From: Clostridiales bacterium | Lineage (GTDB): Bacteria > Bacillota > Clostridia > Oscillospirales > Oscillospiraceae | NCBI GenBank assembly: GCA_025757645.1 | Contig: CP107216.1 | Coordinates: 619,501-683,500 of the forward strand | DNA length: 64,000 nt | Reading direction: 5' to 3' | Shown here: piece after piece, positions 48,990-56,538 of the stretch | How positions within the stretch are numbered: the first letter of the stretch is position 1 | Layout: each line of letters begins with the position of its first letter | Translations under genes and position numbers: made by a program | Notes under the pieces: generated by a model | What the model saw: the letters and a program-made list of their open reading frames with translations, nothing else | What the model was told of the DNA's origin: nothing | Databases searched by the model: none

Positions 48990-50089
48990 GCGTGCGCATC
49001 CTGCACGCGGCGGATCTGCATCTCGACTCGCCGTTTGAGGCGCTCACGCTCGCGCAGGCGGCGCAGCGCCGCCGGGAGCAGCGCAGCCTGCTGCGCGCTC
49101 TGCCGGAGCTGGCGCAGGCGCACGGGGCGCAGATCATCCTGCTCGCGGGCGACCTGCTCGACAGCGCGAGCCCCTATCCCGAGACGGCCAAGGCGCTCGC
49201 CGAGACGTTTGCCGGCTGCGCTTCGGAGGTGTTTCTCGCGCCCGGCAACCACGACTATTACAGCGCGGGCGCGCCGTATGCGCGCCTGACGTTCCCGGAA
49301 AACGTACATATCTTCCGCTCGCCGCGCATCGAGGCGGTCGCGCTGCCGGAGCTGGGCGTGCGCGTCTGGGGCGCGGCGTTCACCGACAGCCGCTGCCCCG
49401 GCCTGCTGCGGGGCTTTTCCGTGCCGAAGCAGGCAGGGCTGCTCGACGTGCTCTGCCTGCACGGCGAGGTGGGCAATCCCGCCTCGGCGTATGACCCCGT
49501 GTCGGCTGCGGAGCTGGCCGCCAGCGGGCTGGACTACGCCGCCTTCGGCCACGTGCACCGCTTCGGCGGCGTGCAGCGCGCCGGGGGCACGGTGTACGCC
49601 TGGCCGGGCTGCATGGAGGGCCGCGGCTTTGACGAGACGGGGGAAAAGGGCGTGCTGCTCGTGGACGTCGCTGCGGGCGACGTGCAGGCGCGGTTTGTGC
49701 CCGTGCCCGGGCGGCGGTATGAGATCCTGCGCGTGGACGTCACGGACACGGACCCCATGCAGGCGGCGCTTGCGGCGCTGCCGGAGGGGGCTGCGCGCAA
49801 TATTTACCGCATCGTGCTCACGGGCGAGACCGACCGCGCGCCGAACCCCGCCGCGCTGCGCGCGGCGCTCGAGGGGCGGGTGTTCGCGCTGCAGCTGCGC
49901 GATGAGACGCGCGCGCGCCGGGATCTCTGGGCGCGGGCGGGAGAGAGCACGCTGCGCGGGCAGTTTCTGGCCCAACTGAAGCAACAATACGACGCCGCGG
50001 ACTCTGACCGCGCGCGTGAGACCATTGTCATGGCCGCGCGCTGGGGGCTTGCGGCACTGGACCACGACGAGGAGGTGGTGACGCTGTGA
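48986..50089 (+). CDS. SbcD/YhaO-like DNA repair exonuclease
   Basis: 367 aa calcineurin-type phosphoesterase. Motifs DLHLDSPF, GDLLD, GNHDYY, HGEV and GHVHR give the full Mre11/SbcD metal site. With the adjacent SMC-like ATPase it should form a nuclease complex acting on DNA ends. Coupled by 4-nt overlaps to both neighbours. Confidence 0.93.
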   Translation: MSVRILHAADLHLDSPFEALTLAQAAQRRREQRSLLRALPELAQAHGAQIILLAGDLLDSASPYPETAKALAETFAGCASEVFLAPGNHDYYSAGAPYARLTFPENVHIFRSPRIEAVALPELGVRVWGAAFTDSRCPGLLRGFSVPKQAGLLDVLCLHGEVGNPASAYDPVSAAELAASGLDYAAFGHVHRFGGVQRAGGTVYAWPGCMEGRGFDETGEKGVLLVDVAAGDVQARFVPVPGRRYEILRVDVTDTDPMQAALAALPEGAARNIYRIVLTGETDRAPNPAALRAALEGRVFALQLRDETRARRDLWARAGESTLRGQFLAQLKQQYDAADSDRARETIVMAARWGLAALDHDEEVVTL

Positions 50090-52005
50090 TCATCCGGCAT
50101 ATGCAGGGCACGTTCGGCACGCTCGACGGCGAGCAGCTGCGGCTCGACACGGGTCTGAATATCATCTACGCGCCGAATGAGAGCGGCAAGAGCACGTGGT
50201 GCGCGTTTCTGCGCGCCATGCTCTACGGGATCGACACGTCCCAGCGCGCGCGCGCCGGGTTCGTGCCCGACAAGCAGAAATACGCGCCCTGGAGCGGCAA
50301 GCCCATGGCGGGCGAGCTGGAGCTCGAACAGGGCGGAAAATGCATCACAATCCGCCGCTGGACGGAGACGCCGGGCGCGCCGCTGCGCGGCTTTTCGGCG
50401 GTGTACACCGGCACGGACATCCCGGTGCCGGGGCTGACGGCGACGGACGCGGGCGAGCAGCTCACGGGCGTGTCGGCCGAGGTGTTCGCGCGCAGCGCAT
50501 TCATCGGGCAGGGCGGCCTCGTCGTGACGGGTACGCCGGAGCTGGAAAAGCGCATCTCCGCCATCGTGACCTCCGGCGAGGAGGCGAGCTCCTATACCGA
50601 GGCCGACGCGCAGCTGCGCGCATGGCTGCGCCGCCGGCGCAGCGGCCGGCACGGCGCGCTGCCGGAGCTGGAGGGCCGCATCACGGAGGTAGAAGAGCAG
50701 CTGCACCGGCTCGAGCGCAACGCGCAGGAGCAGGCGGCCTGCGCCGCCGAGCTCCGGCAGACGGACGCGGAGCTGCAGACCGTGACCGAGCAGATGAACG
50801 CCGCCCGGCAGCGGCAGCGCCGCGCGGCGCTGAGCAGCATGGGCGAGGAAAAATCGAACCTGCGCACGCTCGAGCAGACGCTCGAACAGGCGCGGCGGGA
50901 CGCCGCGGCCAGGCGCACCGCGCTCGAGCAGACGCATTTCGGCGTGCAGACGCCGGACGAGGCGGGCGAGACCGCCGAGCGCGACGCGCAGCGGGCGGAG
51001 GCCCTTGCTGACACGGCAGCCCACGGCGGCAAGCCGTACTTCTGGATCGCGGCGCTCGTGCTCTCGGCGCTGTGCGCGGTGCTGGGTTATCTTGTGGCGC
51101 AGCCGCTGTATTATGCGGCCATCGCGCTCGCGGTGCTGGCCGTCGTGCTGCTGGTCGCTGCCAATAACGGCAAGAAGCGCGCGCAGCAGGCCGCCGCCGC
51201 GCTCGGGGAGCTCCTGCGCAGCTACGGCGCGCAGGACGCGGACGGCATCTACTATCAGGCGGAGGTGCACCGGGCTGCCTACCGCGCGTGCGCGGCCGCC
51301 ATGCAGGCGGAGCAGAAAGCCGCCGCCGCGCTCGAGGATGCGCGCGAGCACCAGTGCGAGACGCACGAGCGGCTGCTGCAGAGTCTGGACTTTGAGAGCG
51401 GCACGGGCGAGGCCGCCGCGCTCTATCAGCGCAGGAGCGCGCTCGAGAGCGTGTGCACGCGCCTGCGCACGCAGCAGGCGCAGCTCACAGGCGCGGCCCT
51501 CGCTATCGGCGACCCGATGGCGCTGAAAAGCGAACACGCGCAGCTGCTCGAACAGCGCGACGCGCTCGAGCGGCAGTATGCGGCCATCGCGCTTGCGATC
51601 GAGACGCTCGGCCGTGCGGACGCGGAGCTGCAGAGCCGCTTTTCCCCGCAGCTGGCGCAGAAGGCGGCGGACTACATGGACTACCTCACCGACGGACGCT
51701 ATGACGAGCTCGTGCTCGCGCGCGACCTGTCGGCCAAGGCGCGCAGCATCGACGACCCGACGCCGCGCGACACGGCCTATCTCTCGGCCGGGACGGCGGA
51801 TCTGCTGTACCTGTCCGTGCGCCTGGCGCTGTGTGAGCTGACGTGCCCGGCGGATGATCCGTGCCCGCTCGTGCTCGATGACACGCTCGTGAATTTCGAC
51901 GATGCGCGCGCCGGGCGCGCCATGGCGCTCTTCCGGGAGATCGCGCAGCACCGGCAGGTCATTTTGTTCACCTGCCACGAGCGCGACTGCCCCGCGCAGG
52001 CGTAA
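50086..52005 (+). CDS. SbcC/YhaN-like AAA ATPase
   Basis: 639 aa. Walker A APNESGKST near residue 27, two coiled-coil stretches around a central pair of membrane-like helices (YFWIAALVLSALCAVLGYLV...), and C-terminal Walker B LVLDDTLVNFDD. The central hydrophobic pair is seen in YhaN-type proteins. Shorter than the usual 900-plus residues, mainly by loss of coiled coil. GTG start overlapping the nuclease stop. Confidence 0.9.
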   Translation: MIIRHMQGTFGTLDGEQLRLDTGLNIIYAPNESGKSTWCAFLRAMLYGIDTSQRARAGFVPDKQKYAPWSGKPMAGELELEQGGKCITIRRWTETPGAPLRGFSAVYTGTDIPVPGLTATDAGEQLTGVSAEVFARSAFIGQGGLVVTGTPELEKRISAIVTSGEEASSYTEADAQLRAWLRRRRSGRHGALPELEGRITEVEEQLHRLERNAQEQAACAAELRQTDAELQTVTEQMNAARQRQRRAALSSMGEEKSNLRTLEQTLEQARRDAAARRTALEQTHFGVQTPDEAGETAERDAQRAEALADTAAHGGKPYFWIAALVLSALCAVLGYLVAQPLYYAAIALAVLAVVLLVAANNGKKRAQQAAAALGELLRSYGAQDADGIYYQAEVHRAAYRACAAAMQAEQKAAAALEDAREHQCETHERLLQSLDFESGTGEAAALYQRRSALESVCTRLRTQQAQLTGAALAIGDPMALKSEHAQLLEQRDALERQYAAIALAIETLGRADAELQSRFSPQLAQKAADYMDYLTDGRYDELVLARDLSAKARSIDDPTPRDTAYLSAGTADLLYLSVRLALCELTCPADDPCPLVLDDTLVNFDDARAGRAMALFREIAQHRQVILFTCHERDCPAQA

Positions 52006-52024
52006 AACACGCGAAAACAGCAGG

Positions 52025-52052
52025 ACCGGACACGGGACATTCCGTGTCCGGT
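52025..52052 (+). terminator. Terminator of the ymdB-yhaO-yhaN operon
   Basis: 11-bp perfect stem ACCGGACACGG with CCGTGTCCGGT, 6-nt loop, then TTTTG. Confidence 0.92.
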
Positions 52053-52060
52053 TTTTGTCG

Positions 52061-52089
52061 TTGACAGGCGGGGCAAATCGCGTTATACT
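52061..52089 (+). promoter_or_regulatory. Sigma-A promoter of the purine permease
   Basis: TTGACA, 17 nt, TATACT; 48-nt leader, no riboswitch. Confidence 0.9.
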
Positions 52090-52137
52090 GACGGCGTTTT
52101 GCGTTTCCGGCAAAAACTTTATGGAGAGGGGATCCCA

Positions 52138-53565
52138 ATGGAAAAGCTCTTTCACCTGAAAGAAAACAACACCACCGTACGCACCGAGATCGTCGCCGGC
52201 CTGACGACGTTCATGACCATGGCGTACATCATCGCGCTCAACCCGAACCTGCTGACCGGCTTCGGCGCCCAGGGCGGCTCGCAGCTGTGGAACGGCGTGT
52301 TCCTCGCCACCTGCATCGCCTCCGCCGTCGGCACGCTCGTCATGGCGTTCGCGGCCAACAAGCCCTTTGCCATGGCACCCGGCATGGGTCTCAACAGCTT
52401 TTTCGCCGTCGTCGTGGCCAACATCGTCACCCTGACCGGCATGAGCTACCTGCAGTCGTTCCAGACGGCACTGTGCGTCATCCTCATCGAGGGCATCGTG
52501 TTCATCATTCTCTCGGTGCTCAAGGTGCGCGAGAAGATCGTCGAGGCCATTCCGCTCGGCATCCGGCTCGGCATCGCGCCGGCCATCGGCCTCATGCTGC
52601 TCAACATCGGCATCGGCTCCAACGCCGGTGTGTACTCGAGCGACGGCGGCCCGTTTTACGTCATGCGCGATTTCTTCGGCGCGCTCACGCCCAGCCTTGC
52701 CAAGGCCAACATGGGCGACGGCTACCCGCAGATGGTGCTCACGGTCGTGACCATGTTCGTGGGCCTGTTCCTGATCGTGCTGTTCGCGCACAAGAAGATC
52801 AAGGGCTCCGTGCTGCTGGGCATGCTCTGCGCGTCCGGCATCTACTGGGCGGGCGAGGCCATCTTCCTGCACACGAACCCGTTTGCGTCGCTCAAGGGCG
52901 CGTCGTTCGTGCCTGCGTTCGGCGACATGGCCGAGACGACCCTGTTCAAGTTCGACTTTTCCGCCCTCGGCGAGATCGGCTGGTTCACGGTCGTGACGCT
53001 CGTCATCACGTTCTGCATCATTGATATGTTCGACACCATCGGCACCCTTGTCGGCACGGCGAGCCGCGCCGGCATGGTCGACAAGGACGGCAACATGCCG
53101 CGCATGCGCGAGGCGCTGCTGGCCGACGCCGTCGGCACCGTCGCGGGCGCGTGCACCGGCACGTCCACCGTCACGACGTTCGTCGAGTCCGCCTCCGGCG
53201 TCGAGGCCGGCGGCCGCACGGGCCTGACCGCTCTGACGACCGGCGTGCTCTTCCTTGCGAGCATGTTCCTTGCGCCCATCGCCGCCATCATCCCCGCCGC
53301 TGCGACGAGCTCCGCGCTCATCTACGTCGGCCTGCTCATGCTCGGCGGTCTCAAGAAGATCGACTTTGACGATATCTATCAGAGCCTGCCGGTGGCCATC
53401 ATGCTCATCTCCATGCCGATCTCCGGCTCGATCGGCCACGGCATCGGTCTGGGCCTCATCAGCTATTCCGTGCTCAAGCTCTGCACGGGCAAGGGCAAGG
53501 AGGTCTCGGTGCTGACGTATGTCATCTCGGTGATCTTCCTCGTGAAGTTCTTCCTCATCGCCTGA
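52138..53565 (+). CDS. AzgA-type purine (adenine/guanine/hypoxanthine) permease
   Basis: 475 aa, about 12-14 membrane helices. The start TTVRTEIVAGLTTFMTMAYIIALNPNLL and AMAPGMGLNSFFAV are AzgA/PbuG signatures, as is the CTGTSTVTTFVESASGVEAGGRTGLTAL loop. It imports purine bases with protons and complements Xpt and the nucleoside ABC importer elsewhere in the window. ATG at 52138 by GGAGAGGGG. Confidence 0.95.
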   Translation: MEKLFHLKENNTTVRTEIVAGLTTFMTMAYIIALNPNLLTGFGAQGGSQLWNGVFLATCIASAVGTLVMAFAANKPFAMAPGMGLNSFFAVVVANIVTLTGMSYLQSFQTALCVILIEGIVFIILSVLKVREKIVEAIPLGIRLGIAPAIGLMLLNIGIGSNAGVYSSDGGPFYVMRDFFGALTPSLAKANMGDGYPQMVLTVVTMFVGLFLIVLFAHKKIKGSVLLGMLCASGIYWAGEAIFLHTNPFASLKGASFVPAFGDMAETTLFKFDFSALGEIGWFTVVTLVITFCIIDMFDTIGTLVGTASRAGMVDKDGNMPRMREALLADAVGTVAGACTGTSTVTTFVESASGVEAGGRTGLTALTTGVLFLASMFLAPIAAIIPAAATSSALIYVGLLMLGGLKKIDFDDIYQSLPVAIMLISMPISGSIGHGIGLGLISYSVLKLCTGKGKEVSVLTYVISVIFLVKFFLIA

Positions 53566-53587
53566 GGAAAAATATCCGTCCGCACGG

Positions 53588-53621
53588 CCGGGCGCGTCTG
53601 AATGGACGCGCCCGGTTTTTT
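53588..53621 (+). terminator. Terminator of the purine permease
   Basis: 11-bp stem (53588-53598 with 53605-53615), 6-nt loop, then T6. Confidence 0.93.
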
Positions 53622-53647
53622 GCGCCCTGCGCGCTGCCTTACGAAGA

Positions 53648-53703
53648 TGTAAGCCAACTGTAAGCCAAAACGATGGCGATGTGATGCCGTCCGGGGCTAT
53701 ACT
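53648..53703 (+). promoter_or_regulatory. Promoter region of the VanZ-like gene with tandem direct repeats
   Basis: TGTAAGCCAA at 53648-53657 and again at 53659-53668, one helical turn (11 bp) apart, upstream of a -10 TATACT at 53698-53703. This geometry is typical of OmpR/PhoB-type response regulator sites; the regulator is not in the window. Confidence 0.5.
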
Positions 53704-53748
53704 GATGCCAGAAACCGGGGCGGGAGCGCCCCATGGGAGGCAAGGATC

Positions 53749-54396
53749 ATGACAAATCTTCTGGGCAGTATCCGGCTGGCGGCTTATGCGTTTCCGCTCA
53801 TCGCGGTGCTGGTGGCCGTGCCGTTTTTTGACCGGCAGGTGCGTGCGCGCTGCTTCAACTGGGTGCGCACCGTGTTCGGCGGTCTGTTTTTGTTTTACGT
53901 GCTGTGCGTGCTGGCGCTCGTGTTCTTCCCGCTGCCGGATGCGGCGCAGGCGGCGCGGCTGAGCGGGTATGAGATCCAGCTCGTGCCGTTTCAGTTCGTG
54001 GCCGATTTCCTGCGCGAGACGCCGCTCGTGCTCTCCGATGCGCGCACGTATCTGCCGGCGCTTTTTGACCGCACGGTGCTGCAGGTCGTGTGCAACATTT
54101 TGATGCTGCTGCCGTTTGGTATGTACCTGCGCTATGTCTGCGGGCTGGATCTCGGCAAGGTCGCGCTCGCGTCGCTCGCGTTTTCGGCGTTCATTGAGCT
54201 GGGGCAGCTCACGGGGCTGTTTTTCGTGTTCCGCGGCTCGTACCGCCTGTGCGACGTGGACGACCTGATGCTCAACACGCTCGGCGGCCTGCTCGGCGGC
54301 GAGCTGGTGCACGCGCTGGAAGCGTATCTGCCGCCGCTCGATGCGTTCGACCGCTTCCCGGGCAGCAGCGCGCTGGCGATGCAGAGACTTGGATAA
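53749..54396 (+). CDS. VanZ-like family membrane protein
   Basis: 215 aa, about five membrane helices. CNILMLLPFGMYL, FIELGQ and CDVDDLMLNTLGGLLG are the VanZ-like family core. VanZ gives low-level teicoplanin resistance in enterococci, but most homologues have no known role. Start by GGAGGCAAGG. Monocistronic. Confidence 0.9.
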   Translation: MTNLLGSIRLAAYAFPLIAVLVAVPFFDRQVRARCFNWVRTVFGGLFLFYVLCVLALVFFPLPDAAQAARLSGYEIQLVPFQFVADFLRETPLVLSDARTYLPALFDRTVLQVVCNILMLLPFGMYLRYVCGLDLGKVALASLAFSAFIELGQLTGLFFVFRGSYRLCDVDDLMLNTLGGLLGGELVHALEAYLPPLDAFDRFPGSSALAMQRLG

Positions 54397-54447
54397 ACAT
54401 ATTCCAACGAGGACCCAGCGAAGCGGTTCTCATTGGAGAAAAAAACA

Positions 54448-54465
54448 GCATGGCGTCGGCCATGC
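54448..54465. terminator. Bidirectional terminator between VanZ-like and DUF378-like genes
   Basis: 7-bp stem GCATGGC with GCCATGC, 4-nt loop, T7 on the plus strand and a run of A on the other side. Confidence 0.88.
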
Positions 54466-54486
54466 CGTTTTTTTGCTGCCGGGGCA

Positions 54487-54711
54487 TTATGCCTCCTCCG
54501 TGTCGCCGTCGATTTCGTCGCGGCCGCGGAAGAGCAGGGAAATGCACCAGATCGCGGCCAGACCCACGAGCGTGTAGATCACGCGGGCGACCACGGAGGC
54601 CTGCCCGCCGCAGATCCACGCCACGAGATCGAACCGGAACAGACCGATGCTGCCCCAGTTGAGCCCGCCGATGATCGCAAGGATCAGCGCGATACGGTCG
54701 ATCACCTGCAT
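54487..54711 (-). CDS. DUF378-like small membrane protein
   Basis: 74 aa, two membrane helices. DRIALILAIIGGLNWGSIGLF is the family start with its conserved GGLNWG. Function unknown. ATG at 54711 with AAAGGAG 10 nt upstream; a longer reading has no RBS. Confidence 0.88.
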   Translation of the reverse strand: MQVIDRIALILAIIGGLNWGSIGLFRFDLVAWICGGQASVVARVIYTLVGLAAIWCISLLFRGRDEIDGDTEEA

Positions 54712-54815
54712 ATGCTTCCATCTCCTTTGCTGTGTACTCCCGGTCAGTATGCCCCGGCGCGCGAAAAAAGATTCCGCCGCCGACAAAACAAGTGCCCGAC
54801 CGACACCGTTCGCTC

Positions 54816-54950
54816 TTTACATTTTGCGCGCCCGGCGCTACAATACCATTACAGCTTATCCAATTGACTTCCGCAGTTTGGAAGCCACGGCTCATATCTT
54901 TATCCCACGACCCTGTTTTTGGCGGACTGTTTTCAGTCCGCCCTCTTTTT
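54816..54950 (+). ncRNA. Possible short non-coding transcript or attenuated leader upstream of noc
   Basis: A good promoter (TTTACA, 17 nt, TACAAT, 54816-54844) is followed after about 75 nt by a strong terminator (GGCGGACTG/CAGTCCGCC, 54921-54942, then CTCTTTTTTT). No start codon with RBS lies between, so the unit would make an RNA of about 100 nt. It contains a small hairpin ACTTCC/GGAAG. I recognise no known RNA family. Confidence 0.4.
54921..54950 (+). terminator. Terminator of the short transcript
   Basis: 9-bp perfect stem, loop TTTT, T7 tail within 5 nt. Confidence 0.85.
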
Positions 54951-55000
54951 TTCTGCGCGCGCCCGATTTCGCCGCGTTTTGCGCAATATGTGGATTATTT

Positions 55001-55018
55001 TTGTGTTGTAAAACACAA
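55001..55018. promoter_or_regulatory. Dyad just upstream of noc
   Basis: TTGTGTTGTAAAACACAA: 7-bp arms, 4-nt centre, 17 nt before the noc ATG. Could be an operator or a 5'-UTR hairpin near the RBS. Confidence 0.45.
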
Positions 55019-55035
55019 GATATGGAGGGTGTGCT

Positions 55036-55890
55036 ATGCAGTTTTCCAACCATCGCAGCCGCGCGGCCCGCGGCAGCATCGTGTATCTGGCGGTGGACGC
55101 GATCGCGCCGAGCGCGGTCCAGCCGCGGCAGAATTTTTCCCCGGCGCAGCTCGAGGAGCTCTCGCGCAGCATCGCCGAGTACGGCGTGCTCAGCCCGCTG
55201 ACCGTGCGACCGCGGCAGGGCGGGTATGAGCTCGTGGCCGGGGAGCGCCGCCTGCGCGCCGCGCGCATGGCGGGGCTCCATGAGGTGCCGTGCATCATCA
55301 TGGAGCTGGATCTCGAGGAGGCGAGCTTCATCGCGCTGGTGGAAAATCTCCAGCGCAACGACCTGGACTTTCTCGAGGAGGCGCGCGGCATCGCGCAGCT
55401 CATCCGGCTCTTCGGCCTGAGCCAGGAGGAGTGCGCGCGGCGGCTGGGCAAGTCGCAGTCGGCCGTGGCGAACAAGCTCCGCCTGCTGCGCCTGCCGGAG
55501 GATGTGCTCAACGCCATGCGCAACGCCGGACTCACCGAGCGGCACGGCCGCGCGCTGCTGCGCCTTGAGACACCGGCCGAGCAGCGCGAGGCGCTGGCCT
55601 ATATCCTCAGCCGCGACCTGAACGTCGCCGCAACGGACGCCTACATCGAGCGCCTGCTCGAGGCCAAGACCGCGCCCGAGAGCGAGCAGCAGAAGACCTT
55701 CATCCTCAAGGACGTGCGCGTGTTTCTCAACACGATCTCGCACAGCCTCGACCTCATGAAGCAGGGCGGCATCGACGCCGGCATGCACCGGCAGGAGACG
55801 GACGAAGCGCTCATCCTGACGATCAACATCCCCAAGGCGCGGCGCAGAGAGCCGGCGCCGAAACAGGGCGAGCCCGTGCCGGTCGGGTAA
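55036..55890 (+). CDS. noc: Nucleoid occlusion protein Noc (ParB/Spo0J family)
   Basis: 284 aa. ParB CTPase domain with GERRLRAARMAG at 69-80, DNA-binding HTH LSQEECARRLGKSQSAVANKLRLLRLP, and a C-terminal region (DVRVFLNTISHSLDLM...ILTINIPK) that matches Noc rather than Spo0J. No parA is adjacent. It blocks septation over the chromosome. RBS TGGAGGG. Confidence 0.9.
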   Translation: MQFSNHRSRAARGSIVYLAVDAIAPSAVQPRQNFSPAQLEELSRSIAEYGVLSPLTVRPRQGGYELVAGERRLRAARMAGLHEVPCIIMELDLEEASFIALVENLQRNDLDFLEEARGIAQLIRLFGLSQEECARRLGKSQSAVANKLRLLRLPEDVLNAMRNAGLTERHGRALLRLETPAEQREALAYILSRDLNVAATDAYIERLLEAKTAPESEQQKTFILKDVRVFLNTISHSLDLMKQGGIDAGMHRQETDEALILTINIPKARRREPAPKQGEPVPVG

Positions 55891-55908
55891 AAAAATCGCG
55901 CGCAGCGC

Positions 55909-55937
55909 TTGACAGCGGCGCGGCGGCTTCCTATACT
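55909..55937 (+). promoter_or_regulatory. Sigma-A promoter of the flavodoxin gene
   Basis: TTGACA, 17 nt, TATACT, 50 nt before the ATG. Confidence 0.9.
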
Positions 55938-55987
55938 CTTACATAAAGAAGGGGCCGCCCGGCAGGGCGGACAAAGGAGGTCACTGC

Positions 55988-56473
55988 ATGAAAACGCTGA
56001 TCCTGTTCGCCTCGCGCTACGGCGCGACGGAGGAGATCGCCTATATGCTCAAAAGCGCCGTCGGCGGCGACGTGACGGTGCGCAACATCCGCGAGCGCGG
56101 CATTACGCTCGACGGGTACGACACGGTCATCATCGGCAGCTGCGTGTACATGTTCAAGCTCGATAAGCACATCCGGCACTTCCTGCGCCGGAACGAAAAG
56201 ACGCTCATGGGCAAGCGCCTCGGGGTGTACCTGAGCTGCTACACCACGCCCGGCACGGAGGGGTATCTGGAGCACTTCTTCTCGCCGGAGCTGCTTGCGC
56301 ACGCGGCCGCGAAGGACATTCTTGGCGGCAAGATGCAGTACGAGAAGATGAGCTATGCCTACAAGCAGCTCTTCGGCGCGCTGATGACATCGCCGCAGTA
56401 CCGCGCGCAGTATGCCGAGCCGAAGCTCGACATCGCGCGCATCGACGCCTTCGCCGCCGCCATGCGCGGCTGA
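55988..56473 (+). CDS. Flavodoxin-domain protein (flavodoxin_5/HemG-like)
   Basis: 161 aa. N-terminal FMN-phosphate loop LFASRYGATEEIAYML (6-21) and the IIGSCVYMFKL strand/loop of the flavodoxin fold. Sequence type is nearer to HemG-like flavodoxin_5 proteins than to electron-transfer flavodoxins; redox partner unknown. RBS AAAGGAGG. Confidence 0.88.
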   Translation: MKTLILFASRYGATEEIAYMLKSAVGGDVTVRNIRERGITLDGYDTVIIGSCVYMFKLDKHIRHFLRRNEKTLMGKRLGVYLSCYTTPGTEGYLEHFFSPELLAHAAAKDILGGKMQYEKMSYAYKQLFGALMTSPQYRAQYAEPKLDIARIDAFAAAMRG

Positions 56474-56484
56474 GCGGCCGGCAG

Positions 56485-56525
56485 AAAAAATCACCCGCAT
56501 CCGACCCGGATGCGGGTGATTTTTT
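56485..56525. terminator. Bidirectional terminator between the flavodoxin and carB-dapF genes
   Basis: 19-bp stem including A/T flanks (56485-56503 with 56507-56525), 3-nt loop; works in both orientations. Confidence 0.93.
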
Positions 56526-56538
56526 GCTTTTTGGAGTC

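Noticed and set aside
49804..54312. A 1502-codon open frame on the minus strand
   Set aside because: It lies antisense to the repair, permease and VanZ genes, has low-complexity His/Arg/Glu-rich composition and no RBS; a GC-rich shadow frame.
54851..54950. Guanidine-II (mini-ykkC) riboswitch
   Set aside because: Two ACGR words occur, but neither is closed by a complementary stem, and the downstream gene is noc.
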